Below are positions 1-6,292 of a stretch of 7,860 nucleotides of DNA, one piece after another. Both the position numbers and the translations under genes were made by a program. Position 1 is the first letter of the stretch, and each line of letters starts with the position of its first letter. This DNA is from Pseudomonadota bacterium (GTDB taxonomy: Bacteria; Pseudomonadota; Alphaproteobacteria; Acetobacterales; Acetobacteraceae), in assembly GCA_021841985.1 (NCBI GenBank), contig JAKCCP010000078.1, positions 1 to 7,860 of the forward strand. The letters are read 5' to 3'. Below the pieces are notes generated by a model. It was not told the DNA's origin, searched no databases, and worked only from the letters and a program-made list of their open reading frames with translations.

Positions 1-1
1 T

Positions 2-394
2 TTCGCGAACGGGTTCGGCCTTGCGCCCTTCGCCGCCGCTCGGTTCGATCCCTCCTTCGCTCTTCCCTCCCCTGCCGTCGACATCATCGAGAGCGAGACC
101 GGGTTCACGCTGAGCGCCGAACTGCCCGGGATGACCGAGAAGGACGTCGAGCTTTCGCTCGTCGGCGACACGCTCGCGATCAAGGGCGAAAAGCGCCAGG
201 AACGCGAGGAAAAGGACGAGAACTTCCATCTCACCGAGCGCAGCTACGGCGCGTTCCAGCGCTCGTTCCTGTTGCCCGAGAGCGTGGACCGCGAGCACAT
301 CTCCGCCGCATTCGCCAATGGGGTTCTCACCGTGACATTGCCGAAAACGGCGCTGGCGGCACCGAAGAAGATCGAGGTCAAGCCGGCCGGCTGA
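2..394 (+). CDS. Hsp20-family small heat shock protein (5' end outside window)
   Basis: ATP-independent cytoplasmic holdase that binds unfolding proteins as an oligomer. The reading frame is open from the window's first bases, so only the last 130 residues are visible and the start codon lies upstream. An alpha-crystallin domain begins at about residue 27 (VDIIESETGFTLSAELPG) and ends in the signature AAFANGVLTVTLPK, the A-x-x-x-n-G-v-L element of the family. The short tail (KKIEVKPAG) contains an I-E-V like the C-terminal I-x-I/V anchor used in oligomerisation. The internal ATG at 131 falls inside the conserved domain and is not the start. The next gene starts 37 nt downstream on the same strand, so the two are probably co-transcribed. 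The family is clear; I cannot say which ibp/hsp paralogue it is. Confidence 0.93.
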   Translation, partial: FANGFGLAPFAAARFDPSFALPSPAVDIIESETGFTLSAELPGMTEKDVELSLVGDTLAIKGEKRQEREEKDENFHLTERSYGAFQRSFLLPESVDREHISAAFANGVLTVTLPKTALAAPKKIEVKPAG

Positions 395-431
395 CCATGC
401 CCGCCCCTGCCCGCAGCGAGGAACCATAAAA

Positions 432-1049
432 ATGATCGGTATCACCCTGCTTCCCGAACAGATCCGCGCCGCTCCGCCTGAAATCCGTCGCTGGCTCGAA
501 GCGGAGATCGCGGCGACGTTCGCGCCGGGCGCTGCCGCCGTCGGATCTCCCCGCGCCGAGGCCCATTACGGCGGCGTCCCCGGGCTCGATGCCGCGGCGC
601 GCCATTTGGTCGCGTGCGACCTCGAGGAGGCCCGTGCCATCCTCTCCCTCATTCAGGGGATGCTGCCGGTCGTGCATGTGTTTTTCGAACTCGGCCGCGA
701 TCCGGTCACGGTCTCGGCGGAGGGGCTGCGGGTGCTGCGGCTCGATCAGATGATGCAGCATGCGCATTTGCGCTCGCTCGATCAGCTCGCCGCGTGTCTG
801 CAGGCGATCGACGCGGCGGGTGAGCGCGTGCGCGGCGAGCCCGGCACGGCGCTGACCGTGCTGGACGGCGCCGGCCATTGCCTGGTCGCCGAGGAGACCG
901 GGCGGAACGTCTTCATCCTGTGGCAGGAGATCGTCGCGACGCACGACCTCGCCCGCCCCGGCGCCGGCGCTCCCCCGGCTGCCGCGCCGCCATTTGCGAC
1001 CCCCTACGCCATCTCGGTGCCGCCGCTCGCGACCCCGGGCGGGGGATGA
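432..1049 (+). CDS. Hypothetical protein, Ala/Pro-rich C-terminus, downstream of hsp20
   Basis: I do not recognise this 205-residue protein. It has no signal peptide, membrane helix or obvious catalytic motif. Residues 1 to about 170 look globular, with helix-like stretches (LEEARAILSLIQGMLPVVHVFFEL and the LDQLAACLQAIDAAGERV region). The last 35 or so residues are low-complexity Ala/Pro/Gly (GAGAPPAAAPPFATPYA) and probably disordered. The start is ATG 432 with GAGGA nine bases upstream, and the Hsp20 stop lies 37 nt before it. This suggests one transcript and a possible stress-related or chaperone-partner role, but that rests on position only. Codon use and GC bias fit a real gene. Its stop TGA overlaps an ATG at 1046 in another frame. 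Confidence 0.75.
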   Translation: MIGITLLPEQIRAAPPEIRRWLEAEIAATFAPGAAAVGSPRAEAHYGGVPGLDAAARHLVACDLEEARAILSLIQGMLPVVHVFFELGRDPVTVSAEGLRVLRLDQMMQHAHLRSLDQLAACLQAIDAAGERVRGEPGTALTVLDGAGHCLVAEETGRNVFILWQEIVATHDLARPGAGAPPAAAPPFATPYAISVPPLATPGGG

Positions 1050-1101
1050 CCCGGCGCTTGGCCGCTTTCGGAGGCCAGGGCTTTGGGGCTATAGCCAGCG
1101 C

Positions 1102-2301
1102 ATGAGGCGGCGCGGCTGGAACCCGGATGTGTTTTCCCCGATGCGGGCCGGCGATGGCTGGCTGATCCGCGTCAAACCGCCCGAACAGCGCCTTGCCGCC
1201 GCGGCCGCGCGGCGCCTGGCCAGCATGGCGACGCGCTGGGGCAGCGGGGCGATCGAGATCACCACCCGCGCCAGCCTGCAGCTTCGCGGCGTCAGCGAGG
1301 CCGCTTTCGCCGATCTCGCCGCCGCCCTGCGGGAGGCCGGCCTCGCCAGCGACGATCCGGCGCTGGAGCAGCGGCGGAACATCCTGGTCTCGCCGCTCGC
1401 CGGCGATGATCCGACGATCGCCGGCGATCCGCTGGCGCTGGCCCGCGCGCTCGCGCAGCGCCTCGCCGACCCCGCTTATGCCGCTCTTTCGCAGAAATTC
1501 TCGGCGGTCATCGACGGCGGCGGCGTGCTGCCGCTGAGCGGCTGGCGTGCCGATATCCGGATCACGGTCAGAGAAGACGGGGTCGGCATCGCCGCGCTCG
1601 ACGGCACCACGCTCACCTGTCTCGCCGAGGAAGCCCCGGCCGCGGCTTTGACGCTGGCGGCGCGGATGACGCTTGAGACCCGCCCCCCGGCGCCGCCGCC
1701 GCCGCCGCCGCCTGCCGGCTTCCTCCCCTATCACGGCCCCGATCCCGGCCCCTGTCCCGGAGAGGCGCGCGGCGCCTTCGCCCTGGTGCCGCCGTTCGGC
1801 GCGATGCGGGCGCCGATGCTCGCCGCTCTCGCCGATCTCAGCGAGGGGTTCGGCGATGGCTGGCTCCGCCTCGCGCCGGGCCGGGTCGCGCTGATCGCCG
1901 GCGTTGCCGCGGCGAGGGCCGGGGATCTGGCACGCGCGGCGCGCGCGGCGGGCTTCATCACCGACCCCGCGGCGCCGAGCCTCGGCCTGATCGCCTGCAT
2001 CGGCGCGCCGGATTGCGCCGGCGGCGATGCCCCGAGCCGCGCCGACGCGGCGGCGCTGGCGGCGCTTCTCGATGACGGTGTCGCGCGGCCGATTCATGTC
2101 TCGGGCTGCGCCAAGGGCTGCGCCCATGTCGGCCCGGCGCCGGTGACGCTGACCGGCGTCGGCCGAGACGCGGACGGCGGCGGCCGCTATGATCTCGCGT
2201 TCGATGCCAGCACCGAGCATGTCGGCCTGCGGGCCGATCATCGTCTGCTCTCGATCGCGGAAGCAGCGGCGCTCCTCAATCGCGGCGCGGCGCGAGAATA
2301 G
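1102..2301 (+). CDS. cobG: Precorrin-3B synthase-like protein (CobG family)
   Basis: CobG of the aerobic cobalamin pathway hydroxylates precorrin-3A to precorrin-3B with O2. It belongs to the nitrite/sulfite reductase fold family with a [4Fe-4S] centre. From ATG 1102 the protein has 399 residues. An N-terminal ferredoxin-like half-domain carries FSPMRAGDGWLIRVKPP and IEITTRASLQLRGV (51-64). A proline linker follows (PPAPPPPPPPAG, about 195-206), then a second half-domain near 208-270. The cluster motif is C299-x5-C305 and C336-x3-C340 (IHVSGCAKGCAH). The start is uncertain: the frame is open upstream to a TTG at 994, but ATG 1102 begins just before the conserved RGW-P segment; its Shine-Dalgarno is weak. 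No other cob gene is visible. It converges on the chorismatase gene with 21 nt between stops. A related reductase-like function cannot be excluded. Confidence 0.82.
   Translation: MRRRGWNPDVFSPMRAGDGWLIRVKPPEQRLAAAAARRLASMATRWGSGAIEITTRASLQLRGVSEAAFADLAAALREAGLASDDPALEQRRNILVSPLAGDDPTIAGDPLALARALAQRLADPAYAALSQKFSAVIDGGGVLPLSGWRADIRITVREDGVGIAALDGTTLTCLAEEAPAAALTLAARMTLETRPPAPPPPPPPAGFLPYHGPDPGPCPGEARGAFALVPPFGAMRAPMLAALADLSEGFGDGWLRLAPGRVALIAGVAAARAGDLARAARAAGFITDPAAPSLGLIACIGAPDCAGGDAPSRADAAALAALLDDGVARPIHVSGCAKGCAHVGPAPVTLTGVGRDADGGGRYDLAFDASTEHVGLRADHRLLSIAEAAALLNRGAARE
1692..1712 (+). repeat. GCC trinucleotide microsatellite inside cobG
   Basis: Seven tandem GCC units, read in frame as CCG, encode most of the proline run in the linker between the two CobG half-domains. 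Slippage would change the linker in whole residues without breaking the frame. Confidence 0.75.
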
Positions 2302-2322
2302 CCGCGAGAACGCTGCCTCCGA

Positions 2323-3483
2323 TCAGAACACCGGCAGCGCCGGCTCATCCTGCCCGGCGATCGCGATGCCTTCGACCTCGACCAGCCAATCCGGCCGGCA
2401 GACGCGGCCCTGGACGAACACCGCCGGCACGTCCGGAAGACGCTCGGCCAGCGCCGTCCTGATCCGCCAATAATCGGCGGGATCGCGGAGATAGACGATG
2501 AGGTGCATGAGCGCGTTGAGGCCGGCATTGCCGGCGCGGAGCAGCGCCGCGACATTCTCGAGCGCGCGGTCGAGCTGACGAAGGACGTCGCCAGGGTGAA
2601 CCACGCGGCCGGCGCCATCGATGCTGGCGGTTCCGGAAATCATCAGATGGGCGCGGTCGGCATAGGCGATGCGCGTGCCGCGCTCGAAGGTGACGTTGTA
2701 ATCCTGGGTCGGACAGAGATAGTCGAAATCGTTGAGATACGAGATCTGCGCCGGCGCGAGACCGAGAATCGAATAGGCGTCCATCGCGACGATATCATAA
2801 CGATGCGCGCACGCCCCCTCGATACCGGTCGAGGCGATGAAATGGGTCGCCGCCGAGAGATCCTGCTCGATGAACAACTCGCGCCGGCTGGCCACCATGT
2901 CGTTGTAGAAGACATCGACATCCTTGACGTAAATCCAGGTGCGCACGCAATTGTCGCGGAGCGTGCCGCCGAGCCCGGCGACGACGGAGATCAGGGAGTC
3001 GAAGGCCTCCCGTGTCTGACGGGCGACGGGGATCAGCGCGTCCTCGGCGCCGCCGCAGAGGCCGGTGGTCCAGAGATGGGCGAGAGAATTTCTGCCGACC
3101 AGAACGTGCCGCGGCGTCAGCCATTTCTTGTCCAATCCGCGCGGATCGTCGAGATGATAGGCGAGAAGCGCGATCTTGGCTTGCGACAGCGGCGGCTGCT
3201 GGATCAGCGAGAGCGCCACCGGCGAGCCGTCTTCGTCCGCCGCCAGGCCACTCTTGCGAACCAGCGGCGCCTGGTTGATCGCATCGCTCAGGAAAACCCG
3301 CCGGAACACGGCGCTTCCCGGCGCGAGGCCGAGGGAGCGGCGCGTCGCCTCATAGCGCCGTTCGAGATCTTCGATCTGACCGGGGAAATCGAGATCGGCA
3401 TCCGGCTCGATGATGATGAAATGCTCGCCGCCGCTGGATGTGCCAAAAAAGGATTTGCTGACCGCCTTGTTGGTGCAAAGCAT
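2323..3483 (-). CDS. FkbO/Hyg5/XanB2-type chorismatase, RidA-like fold
   Basis: This 386-residue protein is far longer than single-domain RidA (about 130 residues) and has the layout of chorismatases, which hydrolyse chorismate to hydroxybenzoates or dihydroxycyclohexadiene carboxylate plus pyruvate. Visible motifs are HVLVGRNSLAHLWTTG (126-141), VRTWIYVKDVDVFY (180-193), ASTGIEG (217-223), FERGTRI (266-272) and ISGTASIDG (282-290). A C-terminal segment has C362 and E369; their 7-residue spacing equals that recalled for Cys327/Glu334 of Hyg5, where Glu is catalytic and Cys marks hydroxybenzoate-forming enzymes. The gene starts 63 nt after ubiV on the same strand, with AGGAG ten bases before ATG 3483. 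Because XanB2 of Xanthomonas supplies 4-hydroxybenzoate for ubiquinone, I infer the same role here. The product (3- or 4-hydroxybenzoate, or both) cannot be read from sequence alone. Confidence 0.8.
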   Translation of the reverse strand: MLCTNKAVSKSFFGTSSGGEHFIIIEPDADLDFPGQIEDLERRYEATRRSLGLAPGSAVFRRVFLSDAINQAPLVRKSGLAADEDGSPVALSLIQQPPLSQAKIALLAYHLDDPRGLDKKWLTPRHVLVGRNSLAHLWTTGLCGGAEDALIPVARQTREAFDSLISVVAGLGGTLRDNCVRTWIYVKDVDVFYNDMVASRRELFIEQDLSAATHFIASTGIEGACAHRYDIVAMDAYSILGLAPAQISYLNDFDYLCPTQDYNVTFERGTRIAYADRAHLMISGTASIDGAGRVVHPGDVLRQLDRALENVAALLRAGNAGLNALMHLIVYLRDPADYWRIRTALAERLPDVPAVFVQGRVCRPDWLVEVEGIAIAGQDEPALPVF

Positions 3484-3546
3484 GGAACGGACTCTCCTGT
3501 TGTGGGAAGGCGAGATTTCGCGATGGCCAAGCGCCCACGATGCGCG
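3484..3546 (-). other. ubiV-chorismatase spacer with possible stem-loop and strong RBS
   Basis: This is the only real gap in the operon. Read on the minus strand, GTGGG and CCCAC can pair around an inner GCGA-AATC-TCGC hairpin, followed by AGGAG and the chorismatase ATG. There is no T-tract, so it is not a typical terminator. It could be a processing or stability element that tunes the last gene, or chance pairing in GC-rich DNA. Confidence 0.35.
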
Positions 3547-4470
3547 CTATCGATGGCGCGCCGGCTGCCATTCCATGCCGGGGCGGCCATGGAGATAGCC
3601 ATTGATGAGGGGAATCGGCGCGATCCATTCCTGAAGCCGCGCCAAAACCTCATCGGTGCTGACAGCGTGATCGAGAGCCGCGCGATACAGCTCCGCGACC
3701 GCGACCATGTCGAGCGCCTGCGGTGACAGGCGGAAATGGCTGACACCGGCCGCGCGCAGGTCATCAAGTTCATCGAGCAGGACGAAATAGCCATGCGACA
3801 AGGTCTGGGTGCCGTTGATCGCGAGCAAGGGGCGGCCATCGAGTTCCGCCGCCGCCAGCCCGTCCGTATCGCGCTCGCAGACGAACTGGCAATCATCCTT
3901 GTGCAAATCATGCGCGCGGGCGTGGTAGCAGCGCTGCGAGATCGCCAGCGGCTGACGGCCGAAAGCGAAGACTTCCGTCTCCCCGGTCGGATTGCCGGCG
4001 GCCAGAGTGGCGAGCGCGGTCTGGGAAAGCTCGATCGGTGCGTTCACGCGCACCGCCCCGAGCCGGACGAGAACATCACGTGTCGCTTCGTTGAAGACAT
4101 TGATCAGCGGGCCGGAGATGAATTTCCGCCCGCCCAACAGCGGCACCGCGGCGAGGTCGTTGATCTCGATGAGATCCTCCGCCGCGCACTGCGCCGCCAA
4201 CGCCTCGATCGCCTTCGCCTCCCGCGTCTCGGTGATCAGAGCCGGGGTCGAGAATACCACCTGCTTGCCGGCGCGGCGCAAGCGCGCGGCGATCTCCGGC
4301 AGATCCTTCTCATACCATGCGAGACGCTTGCTGCACACGACCTCGCCGAGATAGATGCAGTCAACCGGTGCCTCATCGGCGATGCGGGCATAAAAATCCC
4401 GCCGCTGTGCCGCCGGCCAGTGAAACAGCAATGGTCCCAGGGTAAGACGACCCTTCGTCAAGGCGCTCAT
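3547..4470 (-). CDS. ubiV: UbiV, O2-independent ubiquinone hydroxylation protein (U32 family)
   Basis: UbiV forms a complex with UbiU that hydroxylates the ubiquinone ring without O2; in E. coli prephenate is the reported oxygen donor. This 307-residue copy keeps all four [4Fe-4S] ligands: C46 (YLGEVVCSKR), C181 (SQRCYHAR), C194 and C198 (KDDCQFVC). The 13- and 4-residue spacings match C180/C193/C197 of E. coli UbiV, and C46 matches its C39. Other family marks are LGPLLFHWP at the N-terminus, the PIELS segment, INGTQTLS and RLSPQ. I chose ATG 4470 because it overlaps the ubiU stop by 4 nt (ATGA) and begins directly before the conserved LGP segment. The frame is open further upstream to 4926, but that stretch is antisense-like Arg-rich noise inside ubiU. 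Translation is probably coupled to ubiU. Confidence 0.95.
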   Translation of the reverse strand: MSALTKGRLTLGPLLFHWPAAQRRDFYARIADEAPVDCIYLGEVVCSKRLAWYEKDLPEIAARLRRAGKQVVFSTPALITETREAKAIEALAAQCAAEDLIEINDLAAVPLLGGRKFISGPLINVFNEATRDVLVRLGAVRVNAPIELSQTALATLAAGNPTGETEVFAFGRQPLAISQRCYHARAHDLHKDDCQFVCERDTDGLAAAELDGRPLLAINGTQTLSHGYFVLLDELDDLRAAGVSHFRLSPQALDMVAVAELYRAALDHAVSTDEVLARLQEWIAPIPLINGYLHGRPGMEWQPARHR

Positions 4471-5462
4471 CGCCAACCTTTCTGATAGGCGCCGAAGGTT
4501 TCGCGCCCACCCTCGGCGATCTCGCGCAGCGCTGCCGCTTCCGCCGGCAGCGCCGCCCCCGCCGCGAGCGCGTCGAGGCTGCGTCGGAACGCCGCGACGA
4601 CGGCGCCGACATAGGCCCGGCTCCGCTGCCGTCCCTCGATTTTCAGCGCGGTGACGCCGGCGGCTTTGAGTTCCGCAAGCAGCGGCATGACGTTGAGCGC
4701 GGTCGGCTCCTCGAACAAATAGCGAGGCTCGCCGCGCACCAGGAAGCGGCCCTTGCACGGCGTCGGATAAGCGGCTCCCTCGCCGGCATCGACGCGGTTC
4801 ATCAGGACCGAGCCGAGATAGGAGGCCAGTTGATCGCCCTCCTCGCGGTAACTCACATGCTCGGCCGGGGCGCAGACGCCATCGCAGCTCGGCGAACGTC
4901 CGGTCATGTAGGAGGAAAGATAGCACCGCCCCTCGACCATGGTGCCGAGGCTGCCGAAGGCGAATACCTCGGCCTCGACACCGGTTTCGCCGATCAGCGC
5001 GGCAACCTCGGCAACCGCGAGCACGCGCGGCAGGACGACGCGGCTGACGCCGAAGGTTTCCACGTAAAAACGAATAGCGAACGGGCTCGCCGCCGCTGCC
5101 TGCACCGAAAGATGGCGGCGAAGACGGGGATGATGGCGCGCGGCGTAATCGAGCATGCCGAGGTCGGCGAGGATGACGGCATCGGCGCCGGCGCCGGCGG
5201 CATCGTCGATCGCGCGTTGCCAGGGGCCGAGATCGCCGGCGCGGGGAAAGGTGTTGACGGCGACGAAAACCCGGCAGCCACGTGCATGCGCATAGGCAAC
5301 GCCGGCGCGCAGTTCATCGCGGTCGAAATTCAAACCCGGATAGTTGCGCGCGTTGGTGCAATCCTGAAACCCACAATAGACGCTGTCGGCGCCGGCATCG
5401 ACGGCAACCCGCAACGCTGCCGGCGTGCCGGCGGGGCAAACCAGTTCCAGATAGCGTGTCAT
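4467..5462 (-). CDS. ubiU: UbiU, O2-independent ubiquinone hydroxylation protein (U32 family)
   Basis: Partner of UbiV in anaerobic ring hydroxylation; both are Fe-S members of the U32 peptidase family without known protease activity. The 331 residues match the family from LELVCPAGTPAALRVAVDAGADSVYCG and NARNYPGLNFD at the N-terminus to KIEGRQRSRAYV (274-285) and the end GAYQKGW. Three of the four E. coli cluster ligands are present: C180 (EGRCYLSSYMTG), C197 (DGVCAP) and C236 (PTPCKGR), corresponding to C176, C193 and C232. The first, E. coli C169, is Gly173 here (GSLGTMVEGRC), while an extra cysteine C193 lies four residues before C197 and might replace it. ATG 5462 overlaps the ubiT stop by 4 nt, and the stop overlaps the ubiV start by 4 nt, giving a tightly coupled operon. 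Confidence 0.95.
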   Translation of the reverse strand: MTRYLELVCPAGTPAALRVAVDAGADSVYCGFQDCTNARNYPGLNFDRDELRAGVAYAHARGCRVFVAVNTFPRAGDLGPWQRAIDDAAGAGADAVILADLGMLDYAARHHPRLRRHLSVQAAAASPFAIRFYVETFGVSRVVLPRVLAVAEVAALIGETGVEAEVFAFGSLGTMVEGRCYLSSYMTGRSPSCDGVCAPAEHVSYREEGDQLASYLGSVLMNRVDAGEGAAYPTPCKGRFLVRGEPRYLFEEPTALNVMPLLAELKAAGVTALKIEGRQRSRAYVGAVVAAFRRSLDALAAGAALPAEAAALREIAEGGRETFGAYQKGWR

Positions 5463-6130
5463 GCCGCCTTTCCGCTTTGCCCGCGCCTGCGCATCTGGGC
5501 TTCGATCCGTGCCAGGCGTCCGCTCAATGTCTGTATTTCGTGCTCCAGCCGCTCACACCGGATGGCGAGCGGCGAAGGTTCACGCCGCGCCGCGTGGAAG
5601 GCGTCATGTCGCTGCTCGGCGCGCCTTCGCGCCAAGACGATGTGCCTCTCAAGGGTCAGCGCCATGCGTTGCGCAACCCGCGCCGCCGGCCCGAACACCT
5701 CGGTTGTCGCCGCAAACAGATCGACCGCGTCACGCTCCAGCGCGTTGCGCAGGGTGACGATCGCGGCCGTGTTGCCGACGACGGTGATTTCGCGTGAAAA
5801 GAACGCGGCATCGCTGTCCAGCCGGCCTTCGAGCAACGCGAGCAGCGCCGCGAGCCGGCCTTTGACGGTGGCGCTCGGCGTTTGCGCGAAATGCGCGGCC
5901 GCCGCCAGGCTTACTGCCCCGCCGCCGAAGCGCAGCAGGAAGCGATGCGGAAGATCGCTCGGCTCGATACCGATCAGCATCGGCGGTTGCGCGGCAAGCG
6001 CGCGAAAAAGCCGCGGATGCCGGCGCTCAAGCCGGCGCATCAAGACCGCCGCCGCCCGTGTCAGCACCGGCGCCGGCAGCCTGGACAAGACATTGCCTGC
6101 CAGCAGAATGGGAAATTCGAGTTCCGCCAC
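5459..6130 (-). CDS. ubiT: UbiT, SCP2-domain accessory factor of O2-independent ubiquinone synthesis
   Basis: UbiT is an SCP2-type lipid-binding protein thought to carry the hydrophobic quinone intermediates for the UbiU-UbiV route, in place of the aerobic factor UbiJ. The 223 residues contain an SCP2 domain at about 55-135, with GRLAALLALLEGRLDSDAAF followed by FSREITVVGNTAAIVTLRNALE, the usual SCP2 core. Residues 186-215 (CERLEHEIQTLSGRLARIEAQM) form a probable coiled coil. This tail makes the protein about 50 residues longer than E. coli UbiT (174) and recalls the coiled coil of UbiJ. The start is GTG 6130, chosen because a full AGGAGG sits eight bases upstream; the frame continues to an ATG at 6250, but those residues are Arg/Gly-rich and cover the regulatory spacer. 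It is the first gene of the operon and overlaps ubiU by 4 nt. Confidence 0.9.
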   Translation of the reverse strand: MAELEFPILLAGNVLSRLPAPVLTRAAAVLMRRLERRHPRLFRALAAQPPMLIGIEPSDLPHRFLLRFGGGAVSLAAAAHFAQTPSATVKGRLAALLALLEGRLDSDAAFFSREITVVGNTAAIVTLRNALERDAVDLFAATTEVFGPAARVAQRMALTLERHIVLARRRAEQRHDAFHAARREPSPLAIRCERLEHEIQTLSGRLARIEAQMRRRGQSGKAA

Positions 6131-6138
6131 GCGTGGAT

Positions 6139-6144
6139 CCTCCT
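6139..6144 (-). promoter_or_regulatory. Ribosome binding site deciding the GTG start of ubiT
   Basis: On the minus strand a perfect AGGAGG lies eight bases before GTG 6130. It is the strongest Shine-Dalgarno near the 5' end of the frame and argues for the non-ATG start. Confidence 0.85.
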
Positions 6145-6211
6145 GCCCGGCATGCCCCCGCGCCGCATCCCGTGGCGCAAAGCCGCGCGGTTTTCGCCGG
6201 CCAGAACATCC

Positions 6212-6237
6212 CGCGCGTTGATCTAGATCAACGCGCG
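6212..6237. promoter_or_regulatory. FNR/FixK-type operator in the divergent spacer
   Basis: The core TTGATCTAGATCAA (6218-6231) matches the FNR consensus TTGAT-N4-ATCAA and the FixK/Anr consensus TTGA-N6-TCAA at every fixed base. The flanks extend it to a perfect 26-bp palindrome with CGCGCG arms. Its centre is about 94 nt from the ubiT GTG and about 68 nt from the first oxygenase ATG, so it can serve either promoter or both. FNR control of ubiUV is established in E. coli. I see no convincing -10 hexamer in either direction; CATCTT at 6255-6260 is a weak candidate for the + side, at about the distance expected for an activator bound near -41.5. Confidence 0.88.
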
Positions 6238-6292
6238 CCAGCAGAAACACAGCACATCTTCACAGAAGAGCCACTTGCGAGGGGACAAACCT

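Noticed and set aside
913..2241. 442-codon minus-strand open frame opposite cobG
   Set aside because: Arg/Ala/Gly-rich translation without domains, a mirror of the high-GC cobG coding strand.
2286..2306. GC-rich hairpin (CGCGGC/GCCGCG) at the cobG-chorismatase convergence as a terminator
   Set aside because: Only 6 bp with a 9-nt loop and no T-tract on either strand; such pairs are frequent in this base composition.
2323..3483. Simple RidA imine/enamine deaminase
   Set aside because: The length is about three times that of RidA, and the TWIYV, STGIEG, SGTASIDG and C-x6-E elements point to chorismatase.
2503..3726. 407-codon plus-strand open frame opposite the chorismatase gene
   Set aside because: Antisense to a well-supported family member; the composition is typical of a shadow frame and it has no motif.
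4471..4926. N-terminal extension of UbiV
   Set aside because: The frame is open but lies entirely within ubiU, reads as Arg/Gly-rich noise, and the family begins at the LGP segment just after ATG 4470.
4830..6221. 463-codon plus-strand open frame opposite ubiU and ubiT
   Set aside because: Covers two recognised genes on the other strand; low-complexity Arg/Ser/Ala translation.
6131..6250. N-terminal extension of UbiT from ATG 6250
   Set aside because: It would cover the FNR box; the added residues are not SCP2-like and the AGGAGG before GTG 6130 is far better.
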